A stretch of DNA of 64,000 bases from NCBI RefSeq assembly GCF_022790535.1, contig NZ_LOHG01000003.1, positions 367,747 to 431,746 on the forward strand. The letters run 5' to 3'. The position numbers and the translations under genes were made by a program. Shown piece by piece: positions 41,093 to 49,957 of this stretch (position 1 is the stretch's first letter; every line of letters begins with the position of its first letter). The notes under the pieces are model-generated. The model had not been told where the DNA came from, made no database searches, and worked only from the letters and a program-made list of their open reading frames with translations. The stretch comes from Pseudomonas maioricensis (lineage in GTDB: Bacteria; Pseudomonadota; Gammaproteobacteria; Pseudomonadales; Pseudomonadaceae).

Positions 41093-42124
41093 ATGGCCAA
41101 ACGCCAACTCAATCGTCGTCAGAACTGGCGCATCGAAAAAATTCAAGGCGAGCGCGCTGCCCGCGCCGCCAAACGCGAATCACAAACCCTGGAAACACTC
41201 GAGGGCGGCGATCTAGGCCCCGAGCAGACCGGGCTGGTGATCGCCCACTTCGGCGTGCAGGTCGAAGTCGAAGCGCAGGACGGCGATCAGGCCGGTCAGG
41301 TTTTCCGCTGCCACCTGCGCGCCAACCTGCCTGCGCTGGTGACCGGCGATCGAGTGGTCTGGCGCGCCGGCAACCAGGGCATCGGCGTTATCGTCGCGCA
41401 ACTGCCGCGCACCACTGAGCTGTGCCGCCCCGACAGCCGTGGGCAACTCAAGCCGGTTGCCGCCAACGTCGATCTGATCGTGATCGTGTTCGCGCCAATG
41501 CCAGAACCTCATGCCAACCTGATTGACCGATATCTGGTCGCAGCCGAGCACGCAGGTATTCGCCCGCTGTTGCTGTTGAACAAATTCGACCTGATCAACG
41601 AACAGAACGCCCCGGCGCTTAATGCGTTGCTGGAGGTTTACCGGACGCTGGGTTATCCGGTGCTGGAAGTTTCTGCGCACCACGGCGACGGCATGCAACA
41701 ACTGCAAACCCAGCTGGACGGGCATATCAGCGTCTTCGTGGGTCAATCCGGCGTGGGCAAGTCATCGCTGGTCAACAGCTTGCTGCCTGAGGTCGAAACC
41801 CGTGTGGGCCCGCTGTCCGAGTTGTCTGGGCAAGGCACGCACACCACGACCACCGCCCGTCTGTTTCACTTCCCCCGTGGCGGCGACCTGATCGACTCCC
41901 CGGGTATCCGTGAATTCGGTCTGGGCCATGTCAGTCGTGCGGATGTTGAAGCTGGTTTCATCGAGTTCAACGAGCTGATCGGTACCTGCCGTTTCCGCGA
42001 CTGCAAGCACGACCGTGAACCTGGCTGTGCATTGCTGATTGCACTGGAAGAAGGCCGCGTGCAACAGCAACGCATGAACAGCTACCGCTCGATCATCGCC
42101 AGTTTGCCGGAAAGCAGCTACTAG
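41093..42124 (+). CDS. rsgA: Ribosome small-subunit GTPase RsgA
   Basis: 343 residues. A basic N-terminus and OB domain lead to a circularly permuted G domain (NKFDLI first, then [13 protein letters not shown] and [10 protein letters not shown]) and a C-terminal zinc-binding region ([14 protein letters not shown]). It is a late 30S assembly checkpoint GTPase. The ATG at 41093 begins [18 protein letters not shown], as in the family. Confidence 0.97.
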   Translation: MAKRQLNRRQNWRIEKIQGERAARAAKRESQTLETLEGGDLGPEQTGLVIAHFGVQVEVEAQDGDQAGQVFRCHLRANLPALVTGDRVVWRAGNQGIGVIVAQLPRTTELCRPDSRGQLKPVAANVDLIVIVFAPMPEPHANLIDRYLVAAEHAGIRPLLLLNKFDLINEQNAPALNALLEVYRTLGYPVLEVSAHHGDGMQQLQTQLDGHISVFVGQSGVGKSSLVNSLLPEVETRVGPLSELSGQGTHTTTTARLFHFPRGGDLIDSPGIREFGLGHVSRADVEAGFIEFNELIGTCRFRDCKHDREPGCALLIALEEGRVQQQRMNSYRSIIASLPESSY

Positions 42125-42131
42125 CTGCGCC

Positions 42132-42206
42132 TTGTAGGAGCTGCCGCAGGCTGCGAAACGCAACTGTCTGGAAGAATGCCTTCGCAGCCTTCGGCAGCTC
42201 CTACAG
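42132..42206. repeat. REP inverted pair (GCCGAAGGC arm type)
   Basis: TTGTAGGAGCTGCCGCAGGC and its complement, just after the rsgA stop. Confidence 0.85.
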
Positions 42207-42220
42207 ATTTGCGGCCGACA

Positions 42221-42255
42221 AAAAAGCCCGGACTCTCACGAGTCCGGGCTTTTTA
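42221..42255. terminator. Bidirectional terminator between rsgA and motB
   Basis: AAAAAGCCCGGACTC and GAGTCCGGGCTTTTT around loop TCAC, with A and T runs on both sides, so it can work for the convergent rsgA and motAB transcripts. Confidence 0.92.
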
Positions 42256-42291
42256 CTTGCAGCTTTAGGCTTGTAGCTTGCGGCTAGAACG

Positions 42292-43314
42292 CTAGTTCTT
42301 CGTCTCGTCCAGCTTCAACGTGCCGTCTTCGAACAGGTTCAGCTTCTGGCGCAATTCACGTGGCTGGGCATATGCCTGCGGGTCAGCTGGCTGTCCGTTC
42401 GACGCACCGGGCGCTGCGCCCGGAGCAGGGGCCGGCGCTTTTGGTGCTGAATCACCCGCACCACTGTTCTGACTGCCTTCCATCCGTTGCAACGCTTTCT
42501 TGGTCATGACCACGATGTCGATGCGGCGGTTGACCGGGTTGAGCGGCAGGTTGCGGTCATACAGCAGCGATGACGCATAACCCACCACGCGCGCCACCTG
42601 ACCTTCAGGGTAAGTACCTGCCACCAGAGCGCGTCGCGCTGCGTTGGCGCGGTTGGCCGAAAGCTCCCAGTTACCGAACTCGCCATTGCCTGCATACGGT
42701 TTGGCGTCGGTATGACCGCTCACACTGATCTTGTTCGGCACTGCTTTGATGGTGTCAGCCATGGCCAGCAGTATGTCTTCGAAATACGGTTTCAGTCGCG
42801 CACTGCCCAGATCGAACATCGGACGGTTATCCGCGTCAGTGATCTGGATCCGCAGACCATCCTGAGTAATCTCGAAATGGATCTGGTCCTTGAATTTCTG
42901 CAGTTCAGGGTTCTCGTTGACCTTGTTCTGCAGCTCTTGAAGCAGCAGTTCCAGGCGTTCCTGCTCTACCTCTTCCGCTTTTGCTTCAGCTGTCTCGGCT
43001 TCGATTGGCACCGTGTCCGGCGTCGGCGTGTTCTTGATTTCCGGGTTCAGGGTCTGGTCCGGGGACATTTCCGGCGAGCCGCCCAGATCAATTACATAGG
43101 GCGAACCACTTTCCGAGAACCCGACCGGGTCCTTGAAGTAACCGGCAATAGCGACCAACTGCTCCGGGGTCGCCGAAGACATCAGCCACAACACCAGAAA
43201 GAAAGCCATCATGGCCGTGGCAAAGTCGGCGAACGCAATCTTCCATGCGCCGCCGTGGTGCCCGCCCTCATAGCGCTTGACGCGCTTGATGATTATCGGC
43301 TGATTATTTTCCAT
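42292..43314 (-). CDS. motB: Flagellar motor stator protein MotB
   Basis: 340 residues. One membrane helix near residues 28-48, with the proton-carrying aspartate in AFADFATAMMAFFLVLWLMS, a plug/linker region rich in Glu, and the OmpA-like peptidoglycan-binding domain (VSGHTDAKPY, LSANRANAARRAL). The tail is rich in Ala, Pro and Gly. It anchors the stator to the wall. It lies three bases after motA. Confidence 0.97.
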   Translation of the reverse strand: MENNQPIIIKRVKRYEGGHHGGAWKIAFADFATAMMAFFLVLWLMSSATPEQLVAIAGYFKDPVGFSESGSPYVIDLGGSPEMSPDQTLNPEIKNTPTPDTVPIEAETAEAKAEEVEQERLELLLQELQNKVNENPELQKFKDQIHFEITQDGLRIQITDADNRPMFDLGSARLKPYFEDILLAMADTIKAVPNKISVSGHTDAKPYAGNGEFGNWELSANRANAARRALVAGTYPEGQVARVVGYASSLLYDRNLPLNPVNRRIDIVVMTKKALQRMEGSQNSGAGDSAPKAPAPAPGAAPGASNGQPADPQAYAQPRELRQKLNLFEDGTLKLDETKN

Positions 43315-43317
43315 GAC

Positions 43318-44169
43318 TCAGCGACCGCGAACCGCTTGTTCCAGCTCACTGAAGCTGGGCCGATGCGCTGGATAGAGAACCTTGCGGCCGAACTCGACGG
43401 CCAGCGAAGGTGGCATGCCGGAAGCCGAAGCGACCAGCGAAGCCTTGATGGATTCGTAAACGTTCAGCTCTTCCTTGGCGTCGTGAGCCAGGGAGGTTGC
43501 CAGCGGGCCGAAGAAACCGTAAGCCGCCAGAATACCGAAGAAGGTGCCCACCAGTGCCGCACCTACGTGGTTACCGATCGCAGCCTTGTCACCATCGCCC
43601 AGCGAAGCCATGGTCACAACAATACCCAGTACCGCCGCCACGATACCGAAACCGGGCATACCGTCAGCAATACCGGTAATGGCGTGGGAAGGATGACCCA
43701 GCTCTTCCTTGATGCTTTGCAGCTCCATGTCGAACAGGCCTTCCAGTTCGTGAGGAGCCATGTTGCCCGACGACATGATGCGCAGGTAGTCACAGATGTA
43801 AGCCGTCATGCGCTCGTCTTTGAGCACGCCGGGATACTTGGCAAAAATCGGGCTGGCTGCCGCATCTTCGATATCCCCTTCAATCGCCATCATGCCTTCA
43901 CGACGACTCTTGTTGAGAATTTCGTACACCAGACCCAGTACTTCAAGATAGAACGCGTGGGTGAAGCGAGTGCCGAACATCTTCAGCGACTTCTTCATCA
44001 CGTGCATGGTCATGTAGCCAGGGTTGGCCTGCAAAAACGCGCCAAATGCCGCACCACCGATGATCAACACCTCGAAAGGCTGGATCAGCGCGGCAATTTT
44101 GCCGTGTGAAAGGACGTATCCCGCAAGCACGCTCGCGAAAACGACGATGATGCCGATAATTTTAGCCAT
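43318..44169 (-). CDS. motA: Flagellar motor stator protein MotA
   Basis: 283 residues with four membrane helices and the cytoplasmic loop between helices 2 and 3 that contacts FliG. The family segment GMPGFGIVAAVLGIVVTMAS is present. It forms the proton channel with MotB. Pseudomonas also has MotCD, expected elsewhere. A near-consensus FliA promoter lies 68 bases upstream. Confidence 0.97.
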   Translation of the reverse strand: MAKIIGIIVVFASVLAGYVLSHGKIAALIQPFEVLIIGGAAFGAFLQANPGYMTMHVMKKSLKMFGTRFTHAFYLEVLGLVYEILNKSRREGMMAIEGDIEDAAASPIFAKYPGVLKDERMTAYICDYLRIMSSGNMAPHELEGLFDMELQSIKEELGHPSHAITGIADGMPGFGIVAAVLGIVVTMASLGDGDKAAIGNHVGAALVGTFFGILAAYGFFGPLATSLAHDAKEELNVYESIKASLVASASGMPPSLAVEFGRKVLYPAHRPSFSELEQAVRGR

Positions 44170-44236
44170 AGGTAGAAAGTACTTACTGAGTCGGGTTCAG
44201 GGACATGTGCGGAAGTTCTTGAAACTCTTCTTCTAC

Positions 44237-44263
44237 TTATCGGCATATGTGAGCCAGACTATA
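44237..44263 (-). promoter_or_regulatory. FliA (sigma-28) promoter of motAB
   Basis: On the minus strand TATAGTCT, 11 bases, GCCGATAA. The -10 matches the sigma-28 consensus (TAAAGTTT-N11-GCCGATAA) at all eight positions, the -35 at six of eight, and the spacer is exact. Confidence 0.85.
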
Positions 44264-44378
44264 GCCAGATAAATCGAAAAGCCAGTTGACCGGTGAACGG
44301 GGGCCCAGGCACAGGGGTCTTACCCATTGATTTCGCAGTGTCCACTGCCTAAATTTTCAGTCGCACGGGCCTTGATGC

Positions 44379-45914
44379 ATGCCTCCAGAAACGTCGTCAC
44401 AGCTTCCCGTTCCGAACACGCTTGATGCGTGGATCAAACAGTTGGACAGCATTGCGTTGCCAGTGCCTCTCGCCAGCCACAGCAAAGTCCGCAGCGCGCT
44501 GAACGATAGTCGCCGCTCGTTGCGGGACATCGCCGATATGATGCAGGACAGCCCGGCCCTGGTCCTGAGCGTGATGCGCGAAGCCAACAGCAACGGTACC
44601 GGCCTGACCGAACCTGCTGAAAGCCTGGAAGTGGCAATAACTCGCCTGGGTCTGGCGCGCACCGAAGTGCTGCTTAATCGACTGCCCGCGCTGGAGAACG
44701 AAAAAATCCCGGTGACTTTTCGGCAATTACTGCTGATCAGCCAACACGCCACACAGCAGGCCAACGGTCTGTTTGCCAGCCGTCTTGCTCGCCTGTGGCA
44801 AGACATCCACCTTGGTAGTTTGTTGTTTCTGGCGCCGCTGTGGCCAATAGCCCTGGCGCACCCGAAATTGCTGGATGAGTGGGAACTGCGGGTGATCCAT
44901 AAAGGCGAATCATCACGCACGGTGGAGAAAGCGCTGTTTGGTGTCAGCCTGCTGGAACTGTGCATGGAGCTGGCAACCTTGTGGCGCCTGCCGTTGTGGG
45001 TCACTCAAGGTTACAAATTACTGATCAGCGAGCGACGCCAACTGGTCAAAGCGCTGCATGTGGCCCGGGCTAACGACGACCCGCTACAGCAACAACAACT
45101 GATGGACGCCGATCCGAACCTGCGGCGCTGGTTCAACCAGCCGGCCAACACGGTTCTGCTGGGCAATGGCCTTGCACTCTCGGCTCAACAGGCCTGGGAC
45201 AGCCCGCACTGCCTGCGCTGGGAATTACTGTGCAGCCTGTATCTGCAACAAACTATGGACAGTGTGCAGCAGCAGGCCCACCAGAACGCCGCCAGCAGCG
45301 CTCGCAACCATAACGATCCTGTCCTGTGGCACCCGGCCGAAGCCCTTATCTGGCCGTGGGCGACCCGCCGGATTCACAGCAAACTGCAGGCGGCCCCACC
45401 ACCCTCCCCCGATGCCCTGCAAAACTGGCGCAAGCAATGTGCCGAGCTGCTTGCTACACCGAGCCCCTTTAGCAACGCCATGCACTTGACCACAACGGCA
45501 AGGGACGCGCTGGTTTCCTGCGGCATGGAGCGGGTGATGCTGCTGATGGCAGACAAGACCGGTACCGTCCTGCGTGTTCACCAGATCGCAGGGCTGCGAA
45601 ATGAGGCGGCGTCTCTCGCGCTCTCTATAAAGGAAAGCACTGTGTTGCAGCGTTTGTTGGCACAACCAACTCAATTACGCATGACACCTGCCAACATCGA
45701 GCAATTCTCGGCGTTATTGCCGGGCAACCTGCGCGCTCTGTTTCCCGGTAAACACTGGCTTATACGATCTCTGAGCAGTAACAACAAGGTGTTGATGCTA
45801 GTCGTGGCCGATCAGGGCGGCGGGCAGTTTTCGGAAACCTCAGTGCAGGGTTTCGGCAAAACCTGCCAGTGCATTGAACGGGCGCTGACGAGCTTTAGTG
45901 GTCGCAAAGCCTGA
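44379..45914 (+). CDS. HDOD domain-containing protein
   Basis: 511 residues. The N-terminal part (about 10-210) looks like an HDOD domain, the HD-related module without metal-binding histidines found in bacterial signalling proteins (LPVPLASHSKVRSALNDS start). The C-terminal third (about 340-505) is probably a GAF-like sensor: VSCGMERVMLLMADKTG and the hydrophobic pattern fit. It is divergent from motAB, and the gap holds the FliA promoter on the other strand. A role in motility or surface signalling is inference from position. Confidence 0.75.
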   Translation: MPPETSSQLPVPNTLDAWIKQLDSIALPVPLASHSKVRSALNDSRRSLRDIADMMQDSPALVLSVMREANSNGTGLTEPAESLEVAITRLGLARTEVLLNRLPALENEKIPVTFRQLLLISQHATQQANGLFASRLARLWQDIHLGSLLFLAPLWPIALAHPKLLDEWELRVIHKGESSRTVEKALFGVSLLELCMELATLWRLPLWVTQGYKLLISERRQLVKALHVARANDDPLQQQQLMDADPNLRRWFNQPANTVLLGNGLALSAQQAWDSPHCLRWELLCSLYLQQTMDSVQQQAHQNAASSARNHNDPVLWHPAEALIWPWATRRIHSKLQAAPPPSPDALQNWRKQCAELLATPSPFSNAMHLTTTARDALVSCGMERVMLLMADKTGTVLRVHQIAGLRNEAASLALSIKESTVLQRLLAQPTQLRMTPANIEQFSALLPGNLRALFPGKHWLIRSLSSNNKVLMLVVADQGGGQFSETSVQGFGKTCQCIERALTSFSGRKA

Positions 45915-45959
45915 CAGCTGGGCTACAATTCGCCTCTTTTTTCGAATTGGAGGCTGCAC

Positions 45960-46775
45960 ATGTCCGTCTTCTCTGACTTGCCGCTGGTCATTGAGCCAAG
46001 CGACCTGAAGGATCGTCTGGATGCCCCGGAACTGATCCTGGTGGACCTGACCAGCAGTGCCCGCTATGACGCAGGGCACATACCCGGCGCGCGCTTCGTT
46101 GATCCGAAACGCACTCAGTTGGGCCAGCCTCCAGCACCCGGTCTGCTCCCCTCCAAAACCGATCTGCAAGCACTGTTCGGCGAGTTGGGGCACAACGCCA
46201 ATGCGGTGTATGTGGTCTACGATGACGAAGGCGGCGGCTGGGCCGGTCGGTTTATTTGGTTACTGGATGTGATTGGTCACAGCCAATACCACTACATCGA
46301 CGGTGGCCTGCTGGCCTGGCAGGCGGATGGTCTGCCTTTATCCACGGATGTTCCAGCCTCCGCAGGGGCGCCTGTTGAACTGCAGTTGCACGATGAACCC
46401 ACCGCCACCCGCGAGTATCTGCAAAGTCGCCTGGGCGCTGCTGATCTGGCAATCTGGGACGCTCGCGGGCCGCTTGAATACTCCGGCGAAAAAATCGTCG
46501 CCGCCAAAGGTGGACACATCCCCGGCGCGATCAATTTCGAGTGGACCGCAGGCATGGACAAGTCACGCGACCTGCGCATCCGTGAAGACATCGCAGAGAT
46601 CCTCGACAGCCTGGGGATTACCGCGGACAAAGAAATCATTACCCACTGCCAGACACACCACCGCTCAGGTTTCACGTACCTGGTGGCCAAAGCACTGGGT
46701 TACCCTCGTGTCAAAGGCTATGCCGGTTCTTGGGGCGAATGGGGCAACCACCCCGATACGCCGGTTGAACGCTAA
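45960..46775 (+). CDS. rhdA: Thiosulfate:cyanide sulfurtransferase (rhodanese) RhdA
   Basis: 271 residues, two rhodanese domains. The active-site Cys230 lies in HCQTHHRSG, the distinctive loop and exact position of Azotobacter vinelandii RhdA. The N-terminal domain lacks the cysteine, as expected. It transfers sulphur to cyanide or other acceptors. A GGAGGC site lies before the ATG. It is followed by psd at 38 bases. Confidence 0.95.
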   Translation: MSVFSDLPLVIEPSDLKDRLDAPELILVDLTSSARYDAGHIPGARFVDPKRTQLGQPPAPGLLPSKTDLQALFGELGHNANAVYVVYDDEGGGWAGRFIWLLDVIGHSQYHYIDGGLLAWQADGLPLSTDVPASAGAPVELQLHDEPTATREYLQSRLGAADLAIWDARGPLEYSGEKIVAAKGGHIPGAINFEWTAGMDKSRDLRIREDIAEILDSLGITADKEIITHCQTHHRSGFTYLVAKALGYPRVKGYAGSWGEWGNHPDTPVER

Positions 46776-46813
46776 AAACTTGCCCACTTTAAGCATTACA
46801 TTCAGGAATTTTG

Positions 46814-47677
46814 ATGAAAGAGCGTCTGTTTATCCTCAGCCAGTACCTGCTTCCGCACCACTTGCTGTCGCGTCTGGCTGGCTGCGTTGCCGAGTGCCGC
46901 GTACTCTGGTTCAAGAATGCCTTCACCGCATGGTTCGCCCGTCGCTATCAGGTGAACATGGCGGAAGCGCAGGTCGAGGACTTGAGCGCCTATGAACACT
47001 TCAATGCCTTCTTCACCCGCGCCCTGAAACCCGGCGCACGCCCGCTTGATGAAACACCCGGCGCCATATTGAGCCCGGCAGACGGCGCAATCAGCCAATT
47101 GGGCCGCATCGAGCAGGGCCGTATTTTCCAGGCCAAAGGCCATAGCTTCAGCGTACTGGAATTGCTTGGCGGTGACCCTGCCCTGTCGGCCCCCTTCATG
47201 GGTGGCGAGTTTGCGACCGTGTACCTCTCGCCCAAGGATTACCACCGCGTGCACATGCCGCTCGCCGGTACCTTGCGTGAAATGGTGTACGTGCCTGGCC
47301 GGATCTTCTCGGTTAACCAGACCACAGCCGAAAACGTTCCTGAGCTGTTCGCCCGTAACGAGCGCGTCGTTTGCGTCTTCGACACCGAGCGCGGACCGAT
47401 GGCTGTGGTGCTGGTCGGCGCAATGATCGTTGCTTCCGTCGAAACGGTCTGGGCCGGGTTGGTGACACCGCCTAAGCGCGAACTGAAGACTTTCCGTTAC
47501 GACGAAGTCGCACGTGCGCCAATCCATCTGGAGAAAGGTGCAGAAATGGGTCGCTTCAAACTGGGCTCTACCGCCATCGTGCTGTTTGGCCCGGACCAGG
47601 TGAAGTGGGCCGAGCAACTCACTGCCATGACGCCGGTGCGCATGGGTCAGGCTCTGGCAGCACCTGTCGAGGCCTGA
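46814..47677 (+). CDS. psd: Phosphatidylserine decarboxylase proenzyme
   Basis: 287 residues. The self-cleavage motif LGST is at 250-253; cleavage before Ser252 makes the pyruvoyl group of the alpha chain. The Asp-His-Ser triad is present (Asp in SPADG near 90, His in YHRVHMP near 147). An inner membrane enzyme making phosphatidylethanolamine. The ATG at 46814 is chosen over the adjacent TTG. Confidence 0.97.
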   Translation: MKERLFILSQYLLPHHLLSRLAGCVAECRVLWFKNAFTAWFARRYQVNMAEAQVEDLSAYEHFNAFFTRALKPGARPLDETPGAILSPADGAISQLGRIEQGRIFQAKGHSFSVLELLGGDPALSAPFMGGEFATVYLSPKDYHRVHMPLAGTLREMVYVPGRIFSVNQTTAENVPELFARNERVVCVFDTERGPMAVVLVGAMIVASVETVWAGLVTPPKRELKTFRYDEVARAPIHLEKGAEMGRFKLGSTAIVLFGPDQVKWAEQLTAMTPVRMGQALAAPVEA

Positions 47678-47685
47678 AAAAAGTA

Positions 47686-47710
47686 AATAGTGGCACTATG
47701 TGCCACTATT
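47686..47710 (+). terminator. Hairpin after psd, likely terminator
   Basis: AATAGTGGCAC and GTGCCACTATT pair perfectly around a three-base loop, nine bases after the psd stop. The T run after it is weak, so termination may be partial or work in the opposite direction, where the stem is followed by TTTACTTTTTTC. Confidence 0.6.
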
Positions 47711-47900
47711 GCTGTCAGTACCGGAGGATTTCGGTGCTGCGACGGCAGGCCGATGCTGCTAGAGTTCTAGCACCGGCGCTGTAGGAAACTTCGCATTTTG
47801 TTGATGTAGATTTCGGCTCCCGTCCGCGGTAGCTGGTATTACTGCATTGATCAAAAGCCGCCGTTCGGGCCAGAGTGGGTAGTTGGAGTTAGCCTGTCAC

Positions 47901-49685
47901 ATGAGTAATTTGAGCCTTCCTGTGTTGTTGCGCGTGCCTGCGCCAACGCAGTCGAGCCTGACATTCTGTGAAGCGACGCCCAAGGATCTCAAGCGGTGGA
48001 TATCTACGCTGCCCAAAGCAAACCTCGGTGAAACCGCCCGTCAGCTCTACCAGGCGCTTGCCGAGCTCAACCAACTGCTCACGCCCAGCGACAATCGCCT
48101 GCAACTGCTTGAGCTGCTGCGCCCCGAAGTGCATTTCGTCTGCAAGCACCTGGAACGCCACTTCCTCAATCAAGCGGTTGTGCTCGACGAACGTCCACGC
48201 AAGGTCGCCAACCTTTGCCAGGCACTGCAAAACCACTTGGCGGTCGGCTACAAACTGATCATCGAACGTGTCAGCTCACGGCTCAATAAAGACCGGATTC
48301 CGCTGCTCGCCACTGCACTGCAACGTGCCCTGCAGTGCCTGAACGGCCCGCTGATTCGCGCCAATCAATTGTATTGTCCCGTGCAGGAAGGTCTTTGGCT
48401 TGAGCTGCACAAGATCTATCAAATTGCCTGCGAACACCAATTGCAAAATATGCAGGTCGCAGATGAACAGGCCAGTCACGCCCGCGCGCTGACGGTGGAA
48501 CAGACCTACATCATTGCGCTGCTAATGGGGTGCTCACGCTGCAACCAGATGCGCCAGCTCAATATTGGTCGCCTTGCTGATGTGCTGGATGCCTGGAGCC
48601 CGTTTGTCCGCTTGCAATCACCGGTAGACGAAAACAGCCTCTACGCACTTTCAGCCAGACAGGACAAGCCGCCGCTCTACAAGTCGTTGTTTCCGGAGGA
48701 TCAGTACCCCAATCTGCTCGGTCTCAACACCCAGGCATTGGCAGCCATGATAAGCCGCTATCTGGAAACCCCTATAGATCAGCGAGCGCAATCGCCACTG
48801 TTGGTCCCTCAGGGCTTTACCCCCGACCTGCTTGAGCATCTGGCTGCCGCATGGGGTGATGTTGCAGAGAGAACCTTTCAGCGCACCCCCGGCCAGGGCA
48901 CCCTGAGCCTGTGCATCGGCATGAGTGCCCTGCATTACTATCTGGGCGGTAAACGCTCTTTCAGTGACATGCTGCAAGTACCGGCGACCAAAGCCGCCGA
49001 GTTCACCTTGCAATTGGTGGACGATAAAGCCGACGACCCTTGGGGTAAGGCTTTTGACACCCAGCGTGGCAACACCTCGGCGCTGATGCTGCCTTATGAA
49101 GAAATCCAGTATGAACAGCCTGAAGCTGACGGCGGTGATGCAGCGTCCAACGCCCAGCAGACATTCCCGACCTTTAACCTGAACATCGTCAACCACAGCC
49201 CCGGCGGTTACTGTCTGGCGTGGCCCAAGGAAGTACCACAGCAGTTGCAGGCCGGAGAATTAGTCGGGATTCAGGATGATGCAGGTCAGGGCTGGAGTGT
49301 TGCGGTCGTGCGCTGGGTTCGTCAGGTCCGCAGCGGCGGCACCCAAATGGGTATCGAGCTGATTGCTCCATTTGCGCAGCCTTGCGGCTTGCAGATCATT
49401 CGCCCAGAGCAGAACAGCCCTTACATGCGTGCTCTGCTGCTGCCCGAAATCCGCGCCATCGGACAACCGGCCACCATGCTGGCGCCGCGCTTGCCCTTCA
49501 AAGAGGGCAACAACGTCATGATCAATATTGCCGGACAAGAACACCGCGGCCTGCTGGGCCATCAGCGCACCAGCAGCGGTAGCTACAACCAGTTTGAGTA
49601 CGAGACCTTCGAAGTACCCGGTACAGCAGGCGGCGGCACGCTGAAGGCCGACCAGGAATTCGATTCGTTGTGGTCGTCGCTTTAA
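47901..49685 (+). CDS. Conserved protein with PilZ-like C-terminal domain
   Basis: 594 residues. The N-terminal 400 or so residues are helical and unlike any domain I can name (LKRWISTLPKANLGETARQL start). The C-terminal 170 residues have a beta-rich pattern with NHSPGGYCL, resembling the (D/N)xSxxG motif of PilZ domains, but no RxxxR motif precedes it, so c-di-GMP binding is doubtful. No signal peptide or membrane helix. In P. aeruginosa I recall the equivalent gene beside psd and near fimX. Start: ATG at 47901 (MSNLSLPVLL); the frame opens six codons earlier. Confidence 0.75.
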   Translation: MSNLSLPVLLRVPAPTQSSLTFCEATPKDLKRWISTLPKANLGETARQLYQALAELNQLLTPSDNRLQLLELLRPEVHFVCKHLERHFLNQAVVLDERPRKVANLCQALQNHLAVGYKLIIERVSSRLNKDRIPLLATALQRALQCLNGPLIRANQLYCPVQEGLWLELHKIYQIACEHQLQNMQVADEQASHARALTVEQTYIIALLMGCSRCNQMRQLNIGRLADVLDAWSPFVRLQSPVDENSLYALSARQDKPPLYKSLFPEDQYPNLLGLNTQALAAMISRYLETPIDQRAQSPLLVPQGFTPDLLEHLAAAWGDVAERTFQRTPGQGTLSLCIGMSALHYYLGGKRSFSDMLQVPATKAAEFTLQLVDDKADDPWGKAFDTQRGNTSALMLPYEEIQYEQPEADGGDAASNAQQTFPTFNLNIVNHSPGGYCLAWPKEVPQQLQAGELVGIQDDAGQGWSVAVVRWVRQVRSGGTQMGIELIAPFAQPCGLQIIRPEQNSPYMRALLLPEIRAIGQPATMLAPRLPFKEGNNVMINIAGQEHRGLLGHQRTSSGSYNQFEYETFEVPGTAGGGTLKADQEFDSLWSSL

Positions 49686-49705
49686 AGAGCAACACATCCA
49701 ATACC

Positions 49706-49795
49706 GTGGGAGCGAATTCATTCGCGAAGAGGCTGGCACATCCCATACCTCTCTATCTGTTGAAATGCAGCCTTCGCGAATAAATTCGCTCCCAC
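49706..49795. repeat. REP inverted pair (AATTCATTCGCG arm type)
   Basis: GTGGGAGCGAATTCATTCGC and its complement (GCGAATAAATTCGCTCCCAC) enclosing about 45 bases. It directly precedes the MITE-like palindrome. Confidence 0.85.
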
Positions 49796-49797
49796 AC

Positions 49798-49935
49798 AGA
49801 CTGTGTGAAAACGTAGCGAGCGACGGCAAGACAAGGCAAAAACAGGCGAAAAAGCGGAGTCTAGGTGTTCTAAATGAGCATTTTTCGCCTGTTTTTAACG
49901 CAGTATTGCCGAGCGCAGTAGTTTTCACACAGTCT
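49798..49935. mobile_element. MITE-like 138-bp imperfect palindrome
   Basis: Perfect 15-base terminal inverted repeats AGACTGTGTGAAAAC/GTTTTCACACAGTCT bound the element. Inside, the arms continue as an imperfect palindrome, with AAAAACAGGCGAAAAA matching TTTTTCGCCTGTTTTT exactly. No coding capacity. No convincing target-site duplication is visible. It lies between convergent genes and could fold into a strong RNA hairpin. Non-autonomous element status is inferred. Confidence 0.65.
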
Positions 49936-49957
49936 GCACAGGTTCAAATCCACAGTT

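Noticed and set aside
42712..44109. 465-codon open frame antisense to motB and motA
   Set aside because: MotA and MotB are intact and coupled; the antisense frame has no features.
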